Shown: positions 35,727-49,110, counted from the stretch's first letter. The stretch is 64,000 nucleotides of DNA from Vespa crabro (GCF_910589235.1 NC_060956.1:21933973-21997972), one strand, 5' to 3'. A program made the numbers and translations. Notes: generated by a model not told the origin, from the sequence alone.

Positions 35727-35753
35727 TAATTGGACTAATTACAGTAATTACTG
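35727..35753. promoter_or_regulatory. triple 9-bp array of TAATT cores
   Basis: Three adjacent 9-bp units read TAATTGGAC, TAATTACAG and TAATTACTG. The last two overlap a perfect 12-bp palindrome, CAGTAATTACTG (35742-35753). TAAT(T/G) is the core of many homeodomain binding sites, and a regular 9-bp register would place bound proteins at slightly less than one helical turn. The flanks are GC-rich and GAGA-rich, consistent with a regulatory element. Binding is inferred. Confidence 0.4.
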
Positions 35754-37269
35754 AAAGTTTCAGCAGGACTAGGAGTGCGGGGCGGAGATACAGCCGTTAT
35801 ACGTGCCTCTAGCAGCAGGAGCGACGCTTCATCGTTCTCGTTGCCGCCTCTGAGAGCGAGAGGAAGCAAGAACGAGTGGAATAGGAAGAGAGAGAGGGAG
35901 AGGGAGAGAGAGAGAGAGGGAGGGAGGGAGGAAGAGAGCGTAGTGCGCATCGGCATAGACCGGGCGAGCGCGCATCGACGAGAGCACATTCTCGCTCGTA
36001 TCGTGACACGGAGCAGGGTATTAGCGATGACTCGTAGCGCAGGGCACTTGCGGCTGGATACGCTTGTTTTCGCGTTTAACTCCACCATCGGATCTCGTTC
36101 CCTTCGACGAGCCTCGCCCGTCCCAATTTCAACGCGCCGGAAACTCTGTGAGATACCTAATTTACGAGCTCTCCTCTCCTTTGACATGGCGTTTACGTCA
36201 TGGATATAAATACATCCATTCTCTTTTTACAATCGATATTTATTCATTCCCGCATTTTCAACACCCGCAGAACTTGTTCCCCTTTCCCGTCCTCTCCCAA
36301 TAAAAAAATCAGACCTGATCGTTTTGTCCTCGTATCAATATGTTACGAGGGGAGATGCACGCGAGGGGAACGCCAGAAGAGTACTTAAACTTTCGTTTCG
36401 GTCGTTAGGGCTGTCTGACGGCTAATTAAGACTTTAAACGTTTACGAGATAGGTAATGAGGCGGATACTTTGGTAATCGTTAAGGGCTCAAATATGAAAG
36501 ATTATTTCGAATGCATTTCTTTTGGATTTTCTTTTGGTTTTTCTCTATCGTCCACTTTATATAAAAGAATTATCTGCGGGCTGTCATAGGGGATTTCGGT
36601 AAACGGGTTTCGATGATCTTACTTCGGTCGTAACACATTGGACAATGTCTCGTGTAGATTACGTGTCTATCTAGTAAAAGGGGATATCGAAAGAGGAAAA
36701 GGGCTCTCTCGAAGAGAAAGCGAGAGACGACCCTCGTGCAATCTCGTAATATTCCCGACGGTAGACGCGATCCCTGAGATCTCTTGAGATTTCAACGATA
36801 TAAGGAACCGCCCCGGAGGGATAGGGAGTAAGAAGAATGGAGTCGTAGAGAGGAAAAAAGAGGAAGAGGAACATGCGGATCTGCAAAAATCGTCTGCGAG
36901 GTGCTAGCTCGCGCATCTTCCTGCCATGGAAAAGTTGGTCGGACAAAGAAGAGGAAGGGAAAGAGGGAGAGGAGGAGGAGGAGGTACCGAGAGACTCGAA
37001 AAAGAGGAGCTTCCAACGGGAAAAAGAGGAAAACGGCCGAAGTACCGAGCAGAGCTTGCGGAATGGTCGAGGAATGGCAACGTCGTCGTGATAAAAAGTA
37101 AATGAGGAACAAAGGTCCCGGCTTTCGCGACCGAGGGTGGAAAGTGTACGCTGAGAGTGGGGCTTGGGAATTTAGAGGTGGGGTTTCCACCGTCGGCAGA
37201 CGTGCTGGGAATAATGCCGACGGAATTACACGCTTCGGTGAGGGGGAAAGACGTCGGGATGGAGAGAGT

Positions 37270-37270
<1 letters not shown>
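35754..37270. other. noncoding sequence, GC-rich left part
   Basis: Impure GA/GGGA run at 35887-35936. The GC-rich segment to about 36060 together with the TAATT array could be a promoter-proximal region. No recognised gene. Confidence 0.45.

Positions 37271-37328
<58 letters not shown>
37271..37328. repeat. (GA)n microsatellite
   Basis: Nearly perfect GA run of 58 nt. Confidence 0.97.
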
Positions 37329-38363
37329 AGACTGGGGTGAGAGGTAAAAGTGGCGAGACTCGACGAATCGCGAGCCAGTACGTAGGAGGGCAAGAAAATC
37401 GAGGAAAATTAATTGATAGAGCGTACACAGGTAATTAAGTTTTCGGAAGGTCTCGCTTTAATTTACCCTCCCTCTCCTTCCCACATTCCCTCGCTCCGCT
37501 ATTTCCGCGACGATCCCCTTCAACGATCTCCGAAGGGTTTCGATCCTCTTTCTACGATCCTTCTTACTCACCGAACTCATTTCGACTCTCAGGACTGAGA
37601 ACGGGTCGATCGGAGGGTACATTGCTTTTCTCTGTCCTCCCTTTCGACGTCTCGATAAATCGCAACCATTCGATCGGAATCGCTCGCAAATCTTTGTTAA
37701 CTCGGCGTCCTCGTTTTACGTTCGGCTTCTACCGATTTCGACGTATGGTAGCCTATTAAAATTTATGTCGACGATACGTGTCTACTCGTATCTAATTGTA
37801 AATCGAACGTGAACGTGGAATCTCGATATCCGTGTAGGTTTCAACGAACAGAACGTCGGATACGAATCTTATCTTTCCGTTCCTTCGTTCGTGACGATAG
37901 TCTCGACGGTGGTGTTGGTTTGGTGCTTTTGCACGGAAACACGATTACGAGGGACAACGACGGACAACGACGGGTCCGCGTCGATAACGTTTTCCGCTCG
38001 AGTACTCGCCGCTGACGTTTCATTTCCGTTCTGCGTGCCACGACGCGTGACCCGATCTCGATGCGCTCCTAACGCCGTTCTAACGCTATGATACACGTAT
38101 GCGACCATGTGTCTAGGTATCATCGTTGCTACCGGTGTTGTCAAAAATCATGATGCAACCTCGATGTTCGCGAGGCATCGAAATAGTTCAAATATTTATT
38201 AGCATTGGTTTTGGTACGATACTCCCGATATATTCGCATTTGTAAAAGCGAGTGCAATCAAATTGAATCGAATGGCGTTTGAAGATCGAAAGGAACGCTT
38301 AGCGATTTGAAACGGTCTGTATCCGAGCATAGTCACAGACTTTGCTATATATACATACATACT
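37329..38363. other. unique noncoding sequence
   Basis: CpG-rich in the interval 37840-38080. No domain is visible in any frame. Confidence 0.5.
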
Positions 38364-38410
<47 letters not shown>

Positions 38411-38442
38411 ATTTATATATATATATAAAAGTATATATATAT
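38364..38442. repeat. (TA)n array with TATACA interruptions
   Basis: Alternating AT over about 79 nt. Confidence 0.95.
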
Positions 38443-39622
38443 GGCCTGTGTGTGTAGGCATTCGAGCGCATACGTTGCACGGGCGCAAACGAGTTATACC
38501 AATTTGCCAATAATTGTTGCAGTTATGTTAATTCTCAATCAGCAACGCCGCTCGTTTTGCGTCCTCGCGTGCGTGTCATGCAAATTCGCTCACGTTGTAT
38601 GCTCGGGAGAGCGAGCGAGCTATCGAAGCTCGCGAGATAAACGGAGATGGAAAAACCATTGAGCGAGAGGGAGAGAAGCGCGATTCTGATGCAGTAGGTA
38701 TGTACAACAACGATTAAAGCGACCCACCGGCGACGGTGATTATGGTCGCACGGATTGATTTATCGTACTCCGCGGACTCGTTTCAATAACACACATCGTT
38801 TACGCTTTAAGCACCGGCCTGAGGACGGCCTTGGATTCTCCGCGAAAAGACTAAAATTCCAAGAGAGTTTTATTGCAATACATTTGCGACAATATTATTC
38901 GCATTGCGAGAATCATGACTAATACATTAAGCTATATCGTTTCGAAAAGTATCATAAATATCTATCTCTAAAATTTTTCCCAGGATATCATCGATCGTTA
39001 CATTCTTTCTTTTCCTTCTTTATTTCTTTTATCATTATTTACACGAGCTATTTTACTTAATGAAATTCATTTGCGTTAATGGAAATCTACTAAGATTATA
39101 ATCGCTTAAGCGTTAATAAGAAAAGAAAAGGAAAACAAAGAGGAAAAAAAGATTGCAAAAGAAATATCATTGACATTCGAATCGCATTATCGAATAGATT
39201 TCCATTGGATGCTTTATGCGCTCTTTTCAACTCGTAAACCGTTTAACGTTGATGCAAATGAACGCGTCGAGATTATGTAAGATAAATATTACCTGTCGCG
39301 GCACGCGTTCCGCGCGAAAGCTCGCTCGTCCGTGTAAACAGGATATATAATGCTCTATTTGCCACGATCGTTACTAATACGCGGTGAGAGCGTTTAGCGA
39401 ATTCGATGCGTTTTAACTCATCGCCATTCGTAGCAGTATGGCTCGTTTCGGAATATTTCCCAATCTTGTCATCTATCTTTTTCCATTTCTTTTCCTCCCC
39501 CCCCCCATCTCTCTTTCTCTCTCTTTGCATGTCGAAATATCTATAAATCGAAAGATAAAGTGCATAGAAATGATCGACCATTCGTACGAATCGTTTATTC
39601 TCCTACATCGTATAACGATATC
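38443..39622. other. unique noncoding sequence
   Basis: No recognised gene. A C10 run occurs at 39497-39506. Confidence 0.5.
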
Positions 39623-39674
39623 TCGTTCGTTCGTTCGTTCGTTCGTTCGTTCGTTCGTTCGTTCGTTCGTTCGT
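39623..39674. repeat. (TCGT)13 tetranucleotide array
   Basis: Thirteen perfect TCGT units, 52 nt, with no interruption. The perfection suggests a young array. Confidence 0.97.
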
Positions 39675-40894
39675 TTTGTCAAGTTTATCGTGAAACGAGA
39701 ATGAAAAGGCGTTAAGATTACTTCTGCCCTTATCGTGAAGATGAATATCGAGAGGATCGGAGCCAAGAGGAACGTGTCCCTCCCTTTTCCTCGATCTCGA
39801 TCCAGGCATCCAAACGTATACAGGTTTACTTCCCCATAAAAGTTTCATAGCCCGCGCTGCCATATTCCACGTCCGCACGTCGTTAATTTTAGCGAGCGAA
39901 CGACGCGCTTTATTTTTATCGACTGACCTCAACACGATCGTTAAACTCCATGCTTGCCTGTTTTTCCAACTTCTATGGCTCATCCGGAGATAGATAGATA
40001 GCAAGAGAGAGAGAGAGAGATGGAGAGAGAGAGTGAGAGTGAGAGAGATCTTTCTCGAGAGAGAACGTTCTCGTTTAAAAATAATTATCAAGCTTCGACG
40101 CGAGCTCGTCTAATCGAAATTCGAATTGTCAGCGAGGGCTGCGAGTACGTGCTCGTTGAAACGCGAACGATGCCACTAAATGACGACGCGATAGAAAGCA
40201 AGGGAAAAGAAAAAAAAACAAAATGAGAGAGAGAGAGAGAGAGAGACTAGTACAATGATTTAACGGCGAATGAACGCTTTTGCCAGTTCGTTCGCGAACG
40301 ATTTCATTTCCTCGGAAAATCGTAACGCGCACTGTTTATTAACTTACTCTCGTTCAAAAGGCGCTTATTTTAAATGACATTGATTTGGTCGAAACAGGCA
40401 GCTCGCCTACGAGAATCGAATTACGCGCTTTGCGGTATTTCCGATTTCTCCTTCGTTCGCGCTTCCCATTGAAACAGTCCTTTTTTTCTTTTTCTCGTTT
40501 TCTTTCTCTCTCTTTTTTTTTTTTTTTTGTTTTGTCTTTCTATTTTTAAGAACTCCACAGCATTATCCAACGATACTCCGAAATATATAGCCCTCGCAGT
40601 CGCGAGGCATAAGAGCATCGAATTGGTGCGAAGTGGTGGAGGAGGAGGAGGAAAATGGGTGGGGTGAGGAGACGACGGCTCACCGACAAGGGGATGATCT
40701 CGATCGTGTACGCTCGACGTGCAAACGTCGGTGGTGAGCGCGTGCCACGAGGGATGGCAACGTGTCAATTTCGAGGAAACAGGTGCTCGACGCCTCTGTG
40801 ACAGCATGTTCGAGTCGAACAGGGCTGTTCTACCCGGTGGGGACGGTTTGCAGATTCCGTTTGCCATTCGCCTCTATCTGTACTTTCACTATAC
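39675..40894. other. unique noncoding sequence with GA tracts
   Basis: (GA)n at 40003-40048 (interrupted) and 40225-40246, and a T-rich run near 40484-40530. No recognised gene. Confidence 0.5.
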
Positions 40895-41257
40895 ACGGTA
40901 TGCCCGCAATACTTCCTGATCTTTAACATAAAAATTTTTATCGATCGTCCCATTTTTATATTAAATATATGAAAGGATCGTCCTTGATAGGAAAGTAGTT
41001 GCAGTTGTTTTTTCCCCGTCGATTAATTTTCGAATTTTTCCAACACATATATGTGTGTTTTAATAGATGAAATAATTCAAAAAAGCAAAGACGAGTAACA
41101 ACACGATTTATTTTATTTTAATAATTTCAAAAGGTGAAATAGTTTTACCGTATAATTTATCGACGCGTAAAATCTATCGGAACGATCGTCTTCGATCATT
41201 TTTCAATTTTCCAAAATTCATCGGTACGTTTGGAAGATCAATTCGAAGGGCACCCAG
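40895..41257. mobile_element. MITE-like element with inverted ends and TA flanks
   Basis: The left end (CACGGTATGCCC, then CTGATCTT) aligns with the reverse complement of the right end (CTGGGTGCCC, then TTGATCTT) if small gaps are allowed. TA flanks both ends (40893-40894 and 41258-41259). About 363 bp, AT-rich inside, no coding capacity. The terminus type matches the elements at 22.5 and 55.7 kb, but the arms are more diverged, so this copy is probably older. Confidence 0.45.
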
Positions 41258-42062
41258 TATAATCGCGCGTGCGAGGTCGAACGGCGGTCTGTGGAACGAG
41301 GGGTCTAACACGGGATCGCGTGTTGAACATACACACGGTTAGCACCGAGGGAGGATGAGAGAGAGATTGAGAGGGAGAGGGTGAAACGCGAAGCGGGAGA
41401 GTAATGTCGGCTTGCCGGATGTTGGCAAGGGTTGGTAATAGGCCATCGCCATCCACCTACCCTATCGAGAGTGGTCGTCCTGCGCTCGCGCGTTCACCGA
41501 TCCTCCTTCCCAATCCGAGAGCAGGGCGCCCACCTCTCGTGATTGTATCAACAGCCTCATCAGGCTCATCCACCCTTTGCTTCTCGACACCCTCCCTACC
41601 CATGATTTCTGCTATTTAACTCCCGTGAACGCGTACACGGTGTCGAGCCACTCTCGTTAATTATTACCGAGCGAAACGAGATGTCTTTGGACTTTGAAAT
41701 CCTCCTTTAAAGGATCTCTTTACTACTTACGGGATTCTCTAAATATATCGATTTAAATACGTTCGCTTTAACACGAACCGGCAACATAAATACTCTTTAT
41801 AATATCCTTACCTTCGATCAAAGATCCTTAAAACATAGAGACGATCGTATATTTTCGATTACGTTAAACAATATTTTAAGGATATTTTAACTCGAGCCCG
41901 ACGATTCGGCGGTAGGTAGCGATCGGTATTGGGGTCGTCGAGTCATGTGGGATTATTGGGTACTGGGATTGCGATGACGTCACCGCGAAATTAAGGAAAC
42001 ATGACTCGACCCTCGCTCGATTTAATGCGGCTGCCTCGGGGTGTCGACGTGAATGAAAGTAC
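41258..42062. other. unique noncoding sequence
   Basis: No recognised gene; a short imperfect GA run lies near 41357-41380. Confidence 0.5.
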
Positions 42063-42088
42063 AGAGAGAGAGAGAGAGAGAGAGAGAA
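42063..42088. repeat. (AG)n microsatellite
   Basis: Perfect AG run. Confidence 0.95.
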
Positions 42089-43526
42089 GCGTGCGTATCG
42101 AGAGTTGCCACGTGTTTGCGGATGCAAGCCGAAGGGCTGAAGGAGGTAATGGATACGAGAACTCGTCATTCTATGCTGTCGCTTGCCAAGGGGCTTCTCC
42201 CTCTTCAAATACAGGGAGCGCAGCTATCGGAGCGAGAGAGATAGAGAATGTGTGCCCAAATCGATGATCCACTTTCTACTTTGTGTACTACGTGACTCTC
42301 GAAAGCCACCCTGTCGTTACGCTTCTAGAGCTAACCCTCTGTGTTCTTGACAGTGACTTTGAGAGATTTTACCACGAGCTCGCTCAGTTCCCAGTGGAAG
42401 GAATGAAAATAAATGACCGATAAGTAGGTACTCCCGAGATCGACGGGTAAATGAAATAATAATAAGGGAAGCGAGGGTGCCGCACATGGCCTAAAGGGTC
42501 TGGATACTTTACTCGTCTTGTCTAAGCTCTTAGCTATCGTTTCAAATATTAATTTTCCGTCCGATAGATTATAGATAATTCGTTTGCACCAACGACGACG
42601 ACCTATCCCCTATATCGGCTAGATCGACCGTATCGATTATTTCGCGCCAATGTTCCGCTTCGTCGAGCATACCTACTTATTTCTTGTAACAGCGAAAAGC
42701 CGAATTACAGTCCCATATGACATGTCTGTCCGAGATTTCTTAAAAAGAATATGACACGCCTCTTGAAACGAGAGATATATTTTATGATCGGTAGCTCGAC
42801 CGAAAGCAAATCGATCGAACGAATATAGAGAAATGATGATGAACTTTATAGGAACGTTAATTAACGACTCCCAATAACTGTTTAACCTTTTTAATGAGCT
42901 TATATTCGCGCTTCGGCTATTTCAAATTGCAAATATATTATAGATGCGAGTTTAAAATTATTCACATCCGATTGATCGAAACATCATGTTAAAACTAATT
43001 ACATATTTATGTTATCACCTATGTTATGCCATCTTACCTTTTCATACGTCACGTTTTTAATCCTACGTCAAATGTTCCTACGTAAGCATATTTACAATAT
43101 AAAAACGATAACGTTTACGATAGACTCGTTTGAATGATCCTTTTAATCCGACAAAATGGTCGAAACGGTTCGGGCATGAATTTTTCATCGTTTTGAAATT
43201 AAAGCTGGAAACATTTTACGCAGGATGAGTTCCGGGGCGCTTCATTAAATTTATATTCGTATTAAAATAACGTAACGAGCGAAACGATTTCGCAACCATC
43301 GGCGAGATTAATATCAAATATAAACATTATAATATAGGTATCGGTGGTGCGCGACGTGAGCGCGTTTTCGAGCACGTACTCGAGCCACCCCCAGAGTCCA
43401 TGAATTTTATCGCGATTCGCCCCTCGACCCATGCCCCTCTCGTACCTCTCGTACTTTTCCCTGACACCACGGTTATGTATCCTGTCGTGAACTGAGATGG
43501 AACGATAGGGAGAAAGAGGGAAGGAG

Positions 43527-43530
<4 letters not shown>
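42089..43530. other. unique, repeat-poor noncoding sequence
   Basis: No recognised gene. The interval 42300-43480 is almost free of simple repeats and AT-rich, with no long open frame. Confidence 0.5.

Positions 43531-43584
<54 letters not shown>
43531..43584. repeat. (GA)n-(GACA)n compound repeat
   Basis: About 41 nt of GA followed by GACA units. Confidence 0.97.
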
Positions 43585-43785
43585 GGGTGGGTTGGACATT
43601 GGTCTCGGAAAGCGGAAATAGCTGCCGCACGACAAATTGCCCGACGATTGGACTCGCACGAGGGTGTATAATCTCGCTTTCCTAAAGTGTAGACGAAGCA
43701 GAAGCTTTTACATGGATAGCCTTCCCCCTGTTCTTCGACTCATTAATTTCTCCCGGGTATAATTGCCGACAGGAAAAGAGAAAGA

Positions 43786-43788
<3 letters not shown>

Positions 43789-43822
<34 letters not shown>
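43789..43822. repeat. (AG)n microsatellite
   Basis: Perfect AG run of about 33 nt, 205 nt after the previous GA tract. Confidence 0.97.
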
Positions 43823-43825
<3 letters not shown>

Positions 43826-45476
43826 ACGAACCGGAGGAGGCAACAGACACAAGGAAAGAGAATCAAAGGGGGTAGAGAACGAGGGAGGAAATCGACGACA
43901 CCCTTCGAAACCAGCTCACCAACGAATTATAATTAACGCCAAATTATTTCCCCGCGTGGCTGCGCTTCCGCCGTCGATCTCACGGATAATAAGCGACGTA
44001 TTATACTAATTATCCAGACGAAGGTTGGGACGCGAGCCAAGGGATCCGGCTACCAAAATCGTTTGTTATTTTTCCACCAGATCGAGCAACCTCCGACGTC
44101 GTTGAAAATTCAAAGGAATTTTCTGCGTAACGATGGACGATCGCAAAATTATATGTCGGCTTTGTAATGAATTACGTCAGCGGCCAATAATAATTAGCTC
44201 GTTCGAGAAACGTTCCTGCGTTTTAAAAACAAACATTCACGCGATATTATCGTCGGATATTCGTCGAATAATGAAATACATATTGGTATCGTTCGGAGAA
44301 AAAGAACAGAAACAAAAAAAAAAAAAAAAAAAGAAAAAACCATAGAGACAGACAGAGAGGAATGTATTATGGGTTATCGACCAATTCGATATTATCGTAA
44401 TTGCATGGATTCGATGAAATACACACGATAATCGCTATACCATCTGTGAGCTGGCACACTCTTTTTTCTTTTTTTTTCCTTTTTCTTTTTTATTCGTATA
44501 ACCGGACTAAGGGCAAACGAGAAATCGAAATCTCATTGGAAATTAATACGGAAGGATAATTAAGATGAGAATTTGAAAATCGTGTCGAGAATCGCGAGAA
44601 TCGCAATATTATTACGATCGACGATGGATTTTTCCACTCGATAATCCACATCGTTAATTCGATAACGACGCGAGATCGATCTGAAAGACGAAACAGAAAG
44701 AGAAACGAGGGGGGCGGAGGGTGCGAGGGGGAACGAGAAAAAGAGATGATAATTGTGTATAGGTCGAGCTTACGATCGGAGCTCGTTTACGCATCAATTG
44801 CGTAAATGCCTCCTCGGTGATAACCCTGGAAATGGATCGTCTCGGACGATTTAACGATAGCAGCAACGTTCTCGTTAGATCGGTTCTTGTTTTTTTGTCT
44901 TTCTCCTTTTTTTTTCCTTAGAAAGAAATATCCGATCAACAACGAGTCGATTCATCGGAAATCATTCGCGAGTTAACTAATTACCATGTTTTTCTCTTCG
45001 AATAGATAATCGTACGACGTTTCCTGTTCTTCGAATGGTTTCAGAAAAGATAAATGTAACTTCTTTCATTTTTTACTTCTTCTTCTTTTTATTTATTTAT
45101 TTCTTTTTTTTTTTGTTTCTTTAAAAAATATCTCTCGTTCGAATAACACGGAGAATAATGGATGCAGTGAAATTGTGTCACGTAGTCGACAAAGTCGTAC
45201 GTGTACTTTCTCTCGAGTAACAGTAATAGGGGGGGGGGGAAAAGCGAGGAGAAAGTGAAATTCCACCCTCCAACCTCCCGAAGAGAGTACACTTCGGTAC
45301 TATGCCGCACGAGGTAATGAAGTGGCAACACGATGTTTCCAAGGGGTCGAGAATGGGAGTGAGATTGATACCTTGAGTCACGTCGAGCTCTCCGCGGAGG
45401 GACGAGGTGTCGAGAAACCGGATCAAGTAGGACGATGACGAAGTTCCCTTCGTAGAAAGGGCAGGCGAGAGTAAAA

Positions 45477-45479
<3 letters not shown>
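43823..45479. other. unique noncoding sequence
   Basis: Poly(A)-rich run at 44313-44338, T-rich runs near 44460-44490, and G11 at 45229-45239. No recognised gene. Confidence 0.5.

Positions 45480-45519
<40 letters not shown>
45480..45519. repeat. (GA)n microsatellite
   Basis: Perfect GA run of 40 nt. Confidence 0.97.
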
Positions 45520-45528
<9 letters not shown>

Positions 45529-46824
45529 TGGAAAGAAAGAGGGATGAACCGAGCTCGACTAGCCGAGCTCGAGGGTGCTTTCCCTCTTTCTCTCTTTCTC
45601 TTTTAGCGAAGCGGGCTTGGAAACGTTTCGCTCGGTTAGATACGCCGTATCTCACTGTGCCGCCGGCTCCCACGACTTCCGTGCACTAATTAAAGAAATT
45701 AGGAACGGAGAGAGATAAATTCTGGTCGGTCTCGGAGAGTCCTAGAACCCCGACGGGTTCTTCTTTATTACCGCTAACTTAATTGAAACGAGTGGCGCCG
45801 AAAAGGAAAACGAGCCGTTCTCCAACAGCTTGGTGAGCCAAGGAGATACGGGGGAACGGGGCCGGGGCTGTTGCGACGAACGAGGGGTGTCCGGGTTGTT
45901 TGCGAGAAGCCGCGAGCGAGAATCGAAAGGAAACGGAAACGCCACCACCGCGTTTACCCACTTCTCTCGTCTTTCTCTCTTACGGTCCTTACTCGTTCGG
46001 TCTGCAAAATTTATTACATTTTTTATGAATTACCACGTAACAAGAGTACTTTGTCCTCTTATAAATTCTACTTATATTTGTTAAGCCGCGTATCAGAGCA
46101 AAGAACATGATAACTTTTCTATCATTTATTGTTTATTTTTGATAAACCATTCAGTTATTCACGCACACGGCAACAACTTCCATGTTTTCGAGGCCCCCGG
46201 CAATCGGTATTACTTGCGATCTATCGAATAATTCAACGAAAGTACTACCGAGCTAATTGATTGCATATTTTGATATATTTCGAGAATATGTAGTTTCCGG
46301 TCGTATTCGGACTATATGTATAACTTTGTAAATTTATCGAAAATCATTTGCAGTACGGGGTGTCTCTGTAATTTTAATCTCGGATACAGAACGGCTATTC
46401 CAAATAAAGTGCTCGCAATTTTCAACGATGTAGATTCGCACAATTAAACGATTCGGTCTCAATAATTTTCTCTCGGAGGTACTTTGAAATGAAAAATCTA
46501 CCATGTACTTGTTAACGACTAATTTTCGCTAATTGCTCGATGTATTAATAAGCGTTTTATTGCCTCGCTCGGATACTCCTGGAATATAATTTCAAGAAAT
46601 ACTTCTCGTTCTCGAGACTCGTCCTACGTCGATGTACTCGATATTTAAGATTCGACGACTTGTTTTGTCAACACTCGAAACTCTGATGCAGACGCATGAC
46701 CGCATTTAGGCGTGTAGTAACTCGAACTTGACGAAACGAGTTTGAAGCTTGAAAAGTCATGAAGGGGTTTCGATGAAAGAGAGAGAGACAGGAAGAGAGA
46801 AAGAGAGCGAACGAGAATGGAGGA
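45520..46824. other. unique noncoding sequence
   Basis: No recognised gene. A lone GGGGTGTC terminus-like word at 46357, after TAC, has no inverted partner, so no element is called. Confidence 0.5.
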
Positions 46825-46833
46825 CATATATAC

Positions 46834-46887
<54 letters not shown>

Positions 46888-46905
46888 CTGTGTGTGTATA
46901 TATAT
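46825..46905. repeat. (TA)n array
   Basis: TACATA words merge into about 45 nt of pure TA, then TG/TA. Confidence 0.95.
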
Positions 46906-48196
46906 GTACAAAAGAGAAGGTGGAGAAGCGAAAGAGAGAGGAGAGGGAGAGGTCCGTGAGCCGCAAATGAATTTTTTCCGAGCAAACGAATCCTCGAGTG
47001 GCACTCGACGTGGCTGCCTACACATAATGCCGAGTGCCCTTCCACCCTGAAGAGGATGTTAAAGGACCCTAGAACGTGACAATGGTAGTCGCGGGGATTC
47101 GCAGTAACGGCAATAAGCAAAGTTTCGAGAGGCGAACGGTGGCCACTCCTCCGAGTGAAGGAGCTCTGTGGAAGAGAAAGAGAGAAAGAAAGAGTGAAAA
47201 AGGGAAGAGTGAGAGAGAGAGAGAGAGAACACTCGTCATTGCTGCTTCGAGATGCGTGCCTTCTCGAGTGCGTAGCGATATATTTCCAAGTAGCTGGCTA
47301 TCGTCGAACGATCGTTCTCGAAATCGCACGACGTTACCTTATTTCATTTCTCATTACTTTCTCGATTTCGAAGTTTTACGTTCGAAAGAAAAATGATTCC
47401 TCAAAGCGATCGAGATCCGATCACAAAAAGCAATGATTAATGAGAAGACCAAATACTTATTAGCTTCGTACGTTATTATCAACTGTGAAATCTTTCTAAA
47501 AGAGACTATATTTTTGTTTTGTTTTTTTTTTTTTTAACCAGCAAACGATCGCTTTTAGGATCGATTTCATGGGATTTGACGATCGCTCTTATCGCTCGTT
47601 TATTCTTATAACGAGAACGAGTGAAATAGTCGCCGGAACATATAGGGTATATATTCGCATTTATAGCTATGTATGTGCATCGATTCAAAAGGCAATCAGA
47701 AATTCGCCGCGGCAATGACTCTCGCTTCCGAGCAATTGTCGTGGAGAGGCAATCGATCGATCGATCGAGAGAGCGAGGGAGGGCGAGAGAGAACGCTCGT
47801 CGAACGTTCGTCCGACGGGCTTTAACGCGCGACCGAACGTCCGTTTTTCCACGTTTTTAATCATTCCCGGCGTCATCGATACGATATCTCATCGCGTTCG
47901 TTCGAAACACACGCGGATTCAAACGTTTATTCTCCATTCCGGTTAGTCCATAAAACACGTTCGTCGCCGCGACATTGTGTTACGTCGGTAAAGTATCGTC
48001 GTTTCGTTTCAATCTCCTTTGACGGTTTGGTATATCGAACGATCGTTCGACCTTCTCCAAGGAGTTTCTTTTCTTATTTCCCACGAAATCGAAATATCCA
48101 TAGAAAGATCGAGAAAAAGATAAGCTCGTTGACGGAAAATTTCGAAAGGAGGGTAGAAAAATACGGGGAAAGGAACGTGGAAAATACGTTTACGAA
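46906..48196. other. unique noncoding sequence
   Basis: Short (GA)n at 47211-47228. No recognised gene. Confidence 0.5.
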
Positions 48197-48262
48197 CGTG
48201 CGTGCGTGCGTGCTTGCTTGCTTGCTTGCTTGCATGCATGCATGTGTTCGTTCGTTCGTTCG
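48197..48262. repeat. step-wise tetranucleotide array
   Basis: TGCG units give way to about five TGCT units, then about three TGCA units, then about four TTCG units, with no other sequence between. It reads as one array homogenised in blocks after single-base changes. Confidence 0.95.
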
Positions 48263-49110
48263 TCGAGTCACAGCTTACCGAGTAGCATGCATATGCAACG
48301 TCCAACGTAGCTATAGACTACAGGGCAGGCTACAACGTTGCTCGAATTTGCATGTTATTTCGAAATCCAGGAATAGGGAATGCAGGTAGCAGCGATTTTC
48401 ATTGGATCCACGAGGACGACGGTGATTGCGAGGAGGAGAAGCCAGGACCGCGAGCAAGCCGCGTTCTATGCCGCGTCCGAGAGTACATCGATGGCGTTCG
48501 TTAAGTGGCGCGAATACGACGGATTCCACTGTACGACGATCCAAAGTCGTTCGATTCTCCTACGTCGAGACACTCCTTTCCCACCCCTTCTCATATTTGT
48601 CCTCTTCATTTTCACGATCCTCGAATTCTCTAGAAATATCGGCGATTTTATAAACGCTCCAATAATTCATTTATTCTTACTTCTTATCCTTATTATTTCA
48701 TATCTAAGATATTTCCTAGATCGATCGATTTCCACCTAGAAAATTTAACTCCTAAAAGTGGTGCTTTCGACGCGAGCGATTTAATATAATAATTTTTTTT
48801 TGATTATACGATCCTCCACGGCGTGCCGTCGGTAAAGTGTACTTCGTAAATTCGTATCCTTATTTCACCGTTGTCGTGCGAAGAAGCAAAATGATGAAAA
48901 ATAAAATGAAAGACCAGGACGCCTTTCGAGCTTTATCACCGTTATGATCACTTTCGCGGTACTTATCGTTTCGTAACGACGCTTCGTTCTCGGCCAGGTC
49001 GAGCGCCGTTAACGTCGACCGATCCAACATGATTTATAACGCGGAGAATAGAAAACGCGTAAAAAGCAATTGTTTAAGACGGTTTACGGGCACTGATGTA
49101 AAGGTTATCC

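Noticed and set aside
46357..46370. Lone GGGGTGTC terminus-like word
   Set aside because: No matching inverted end; could be chance or a solo remnant.
48380..48739. 120-codon + strand frame with a GC-rich first half
   Set aside because: No convincing splice sites or domain, and the second half is a hydrophobic reading of AT-rich sequence.
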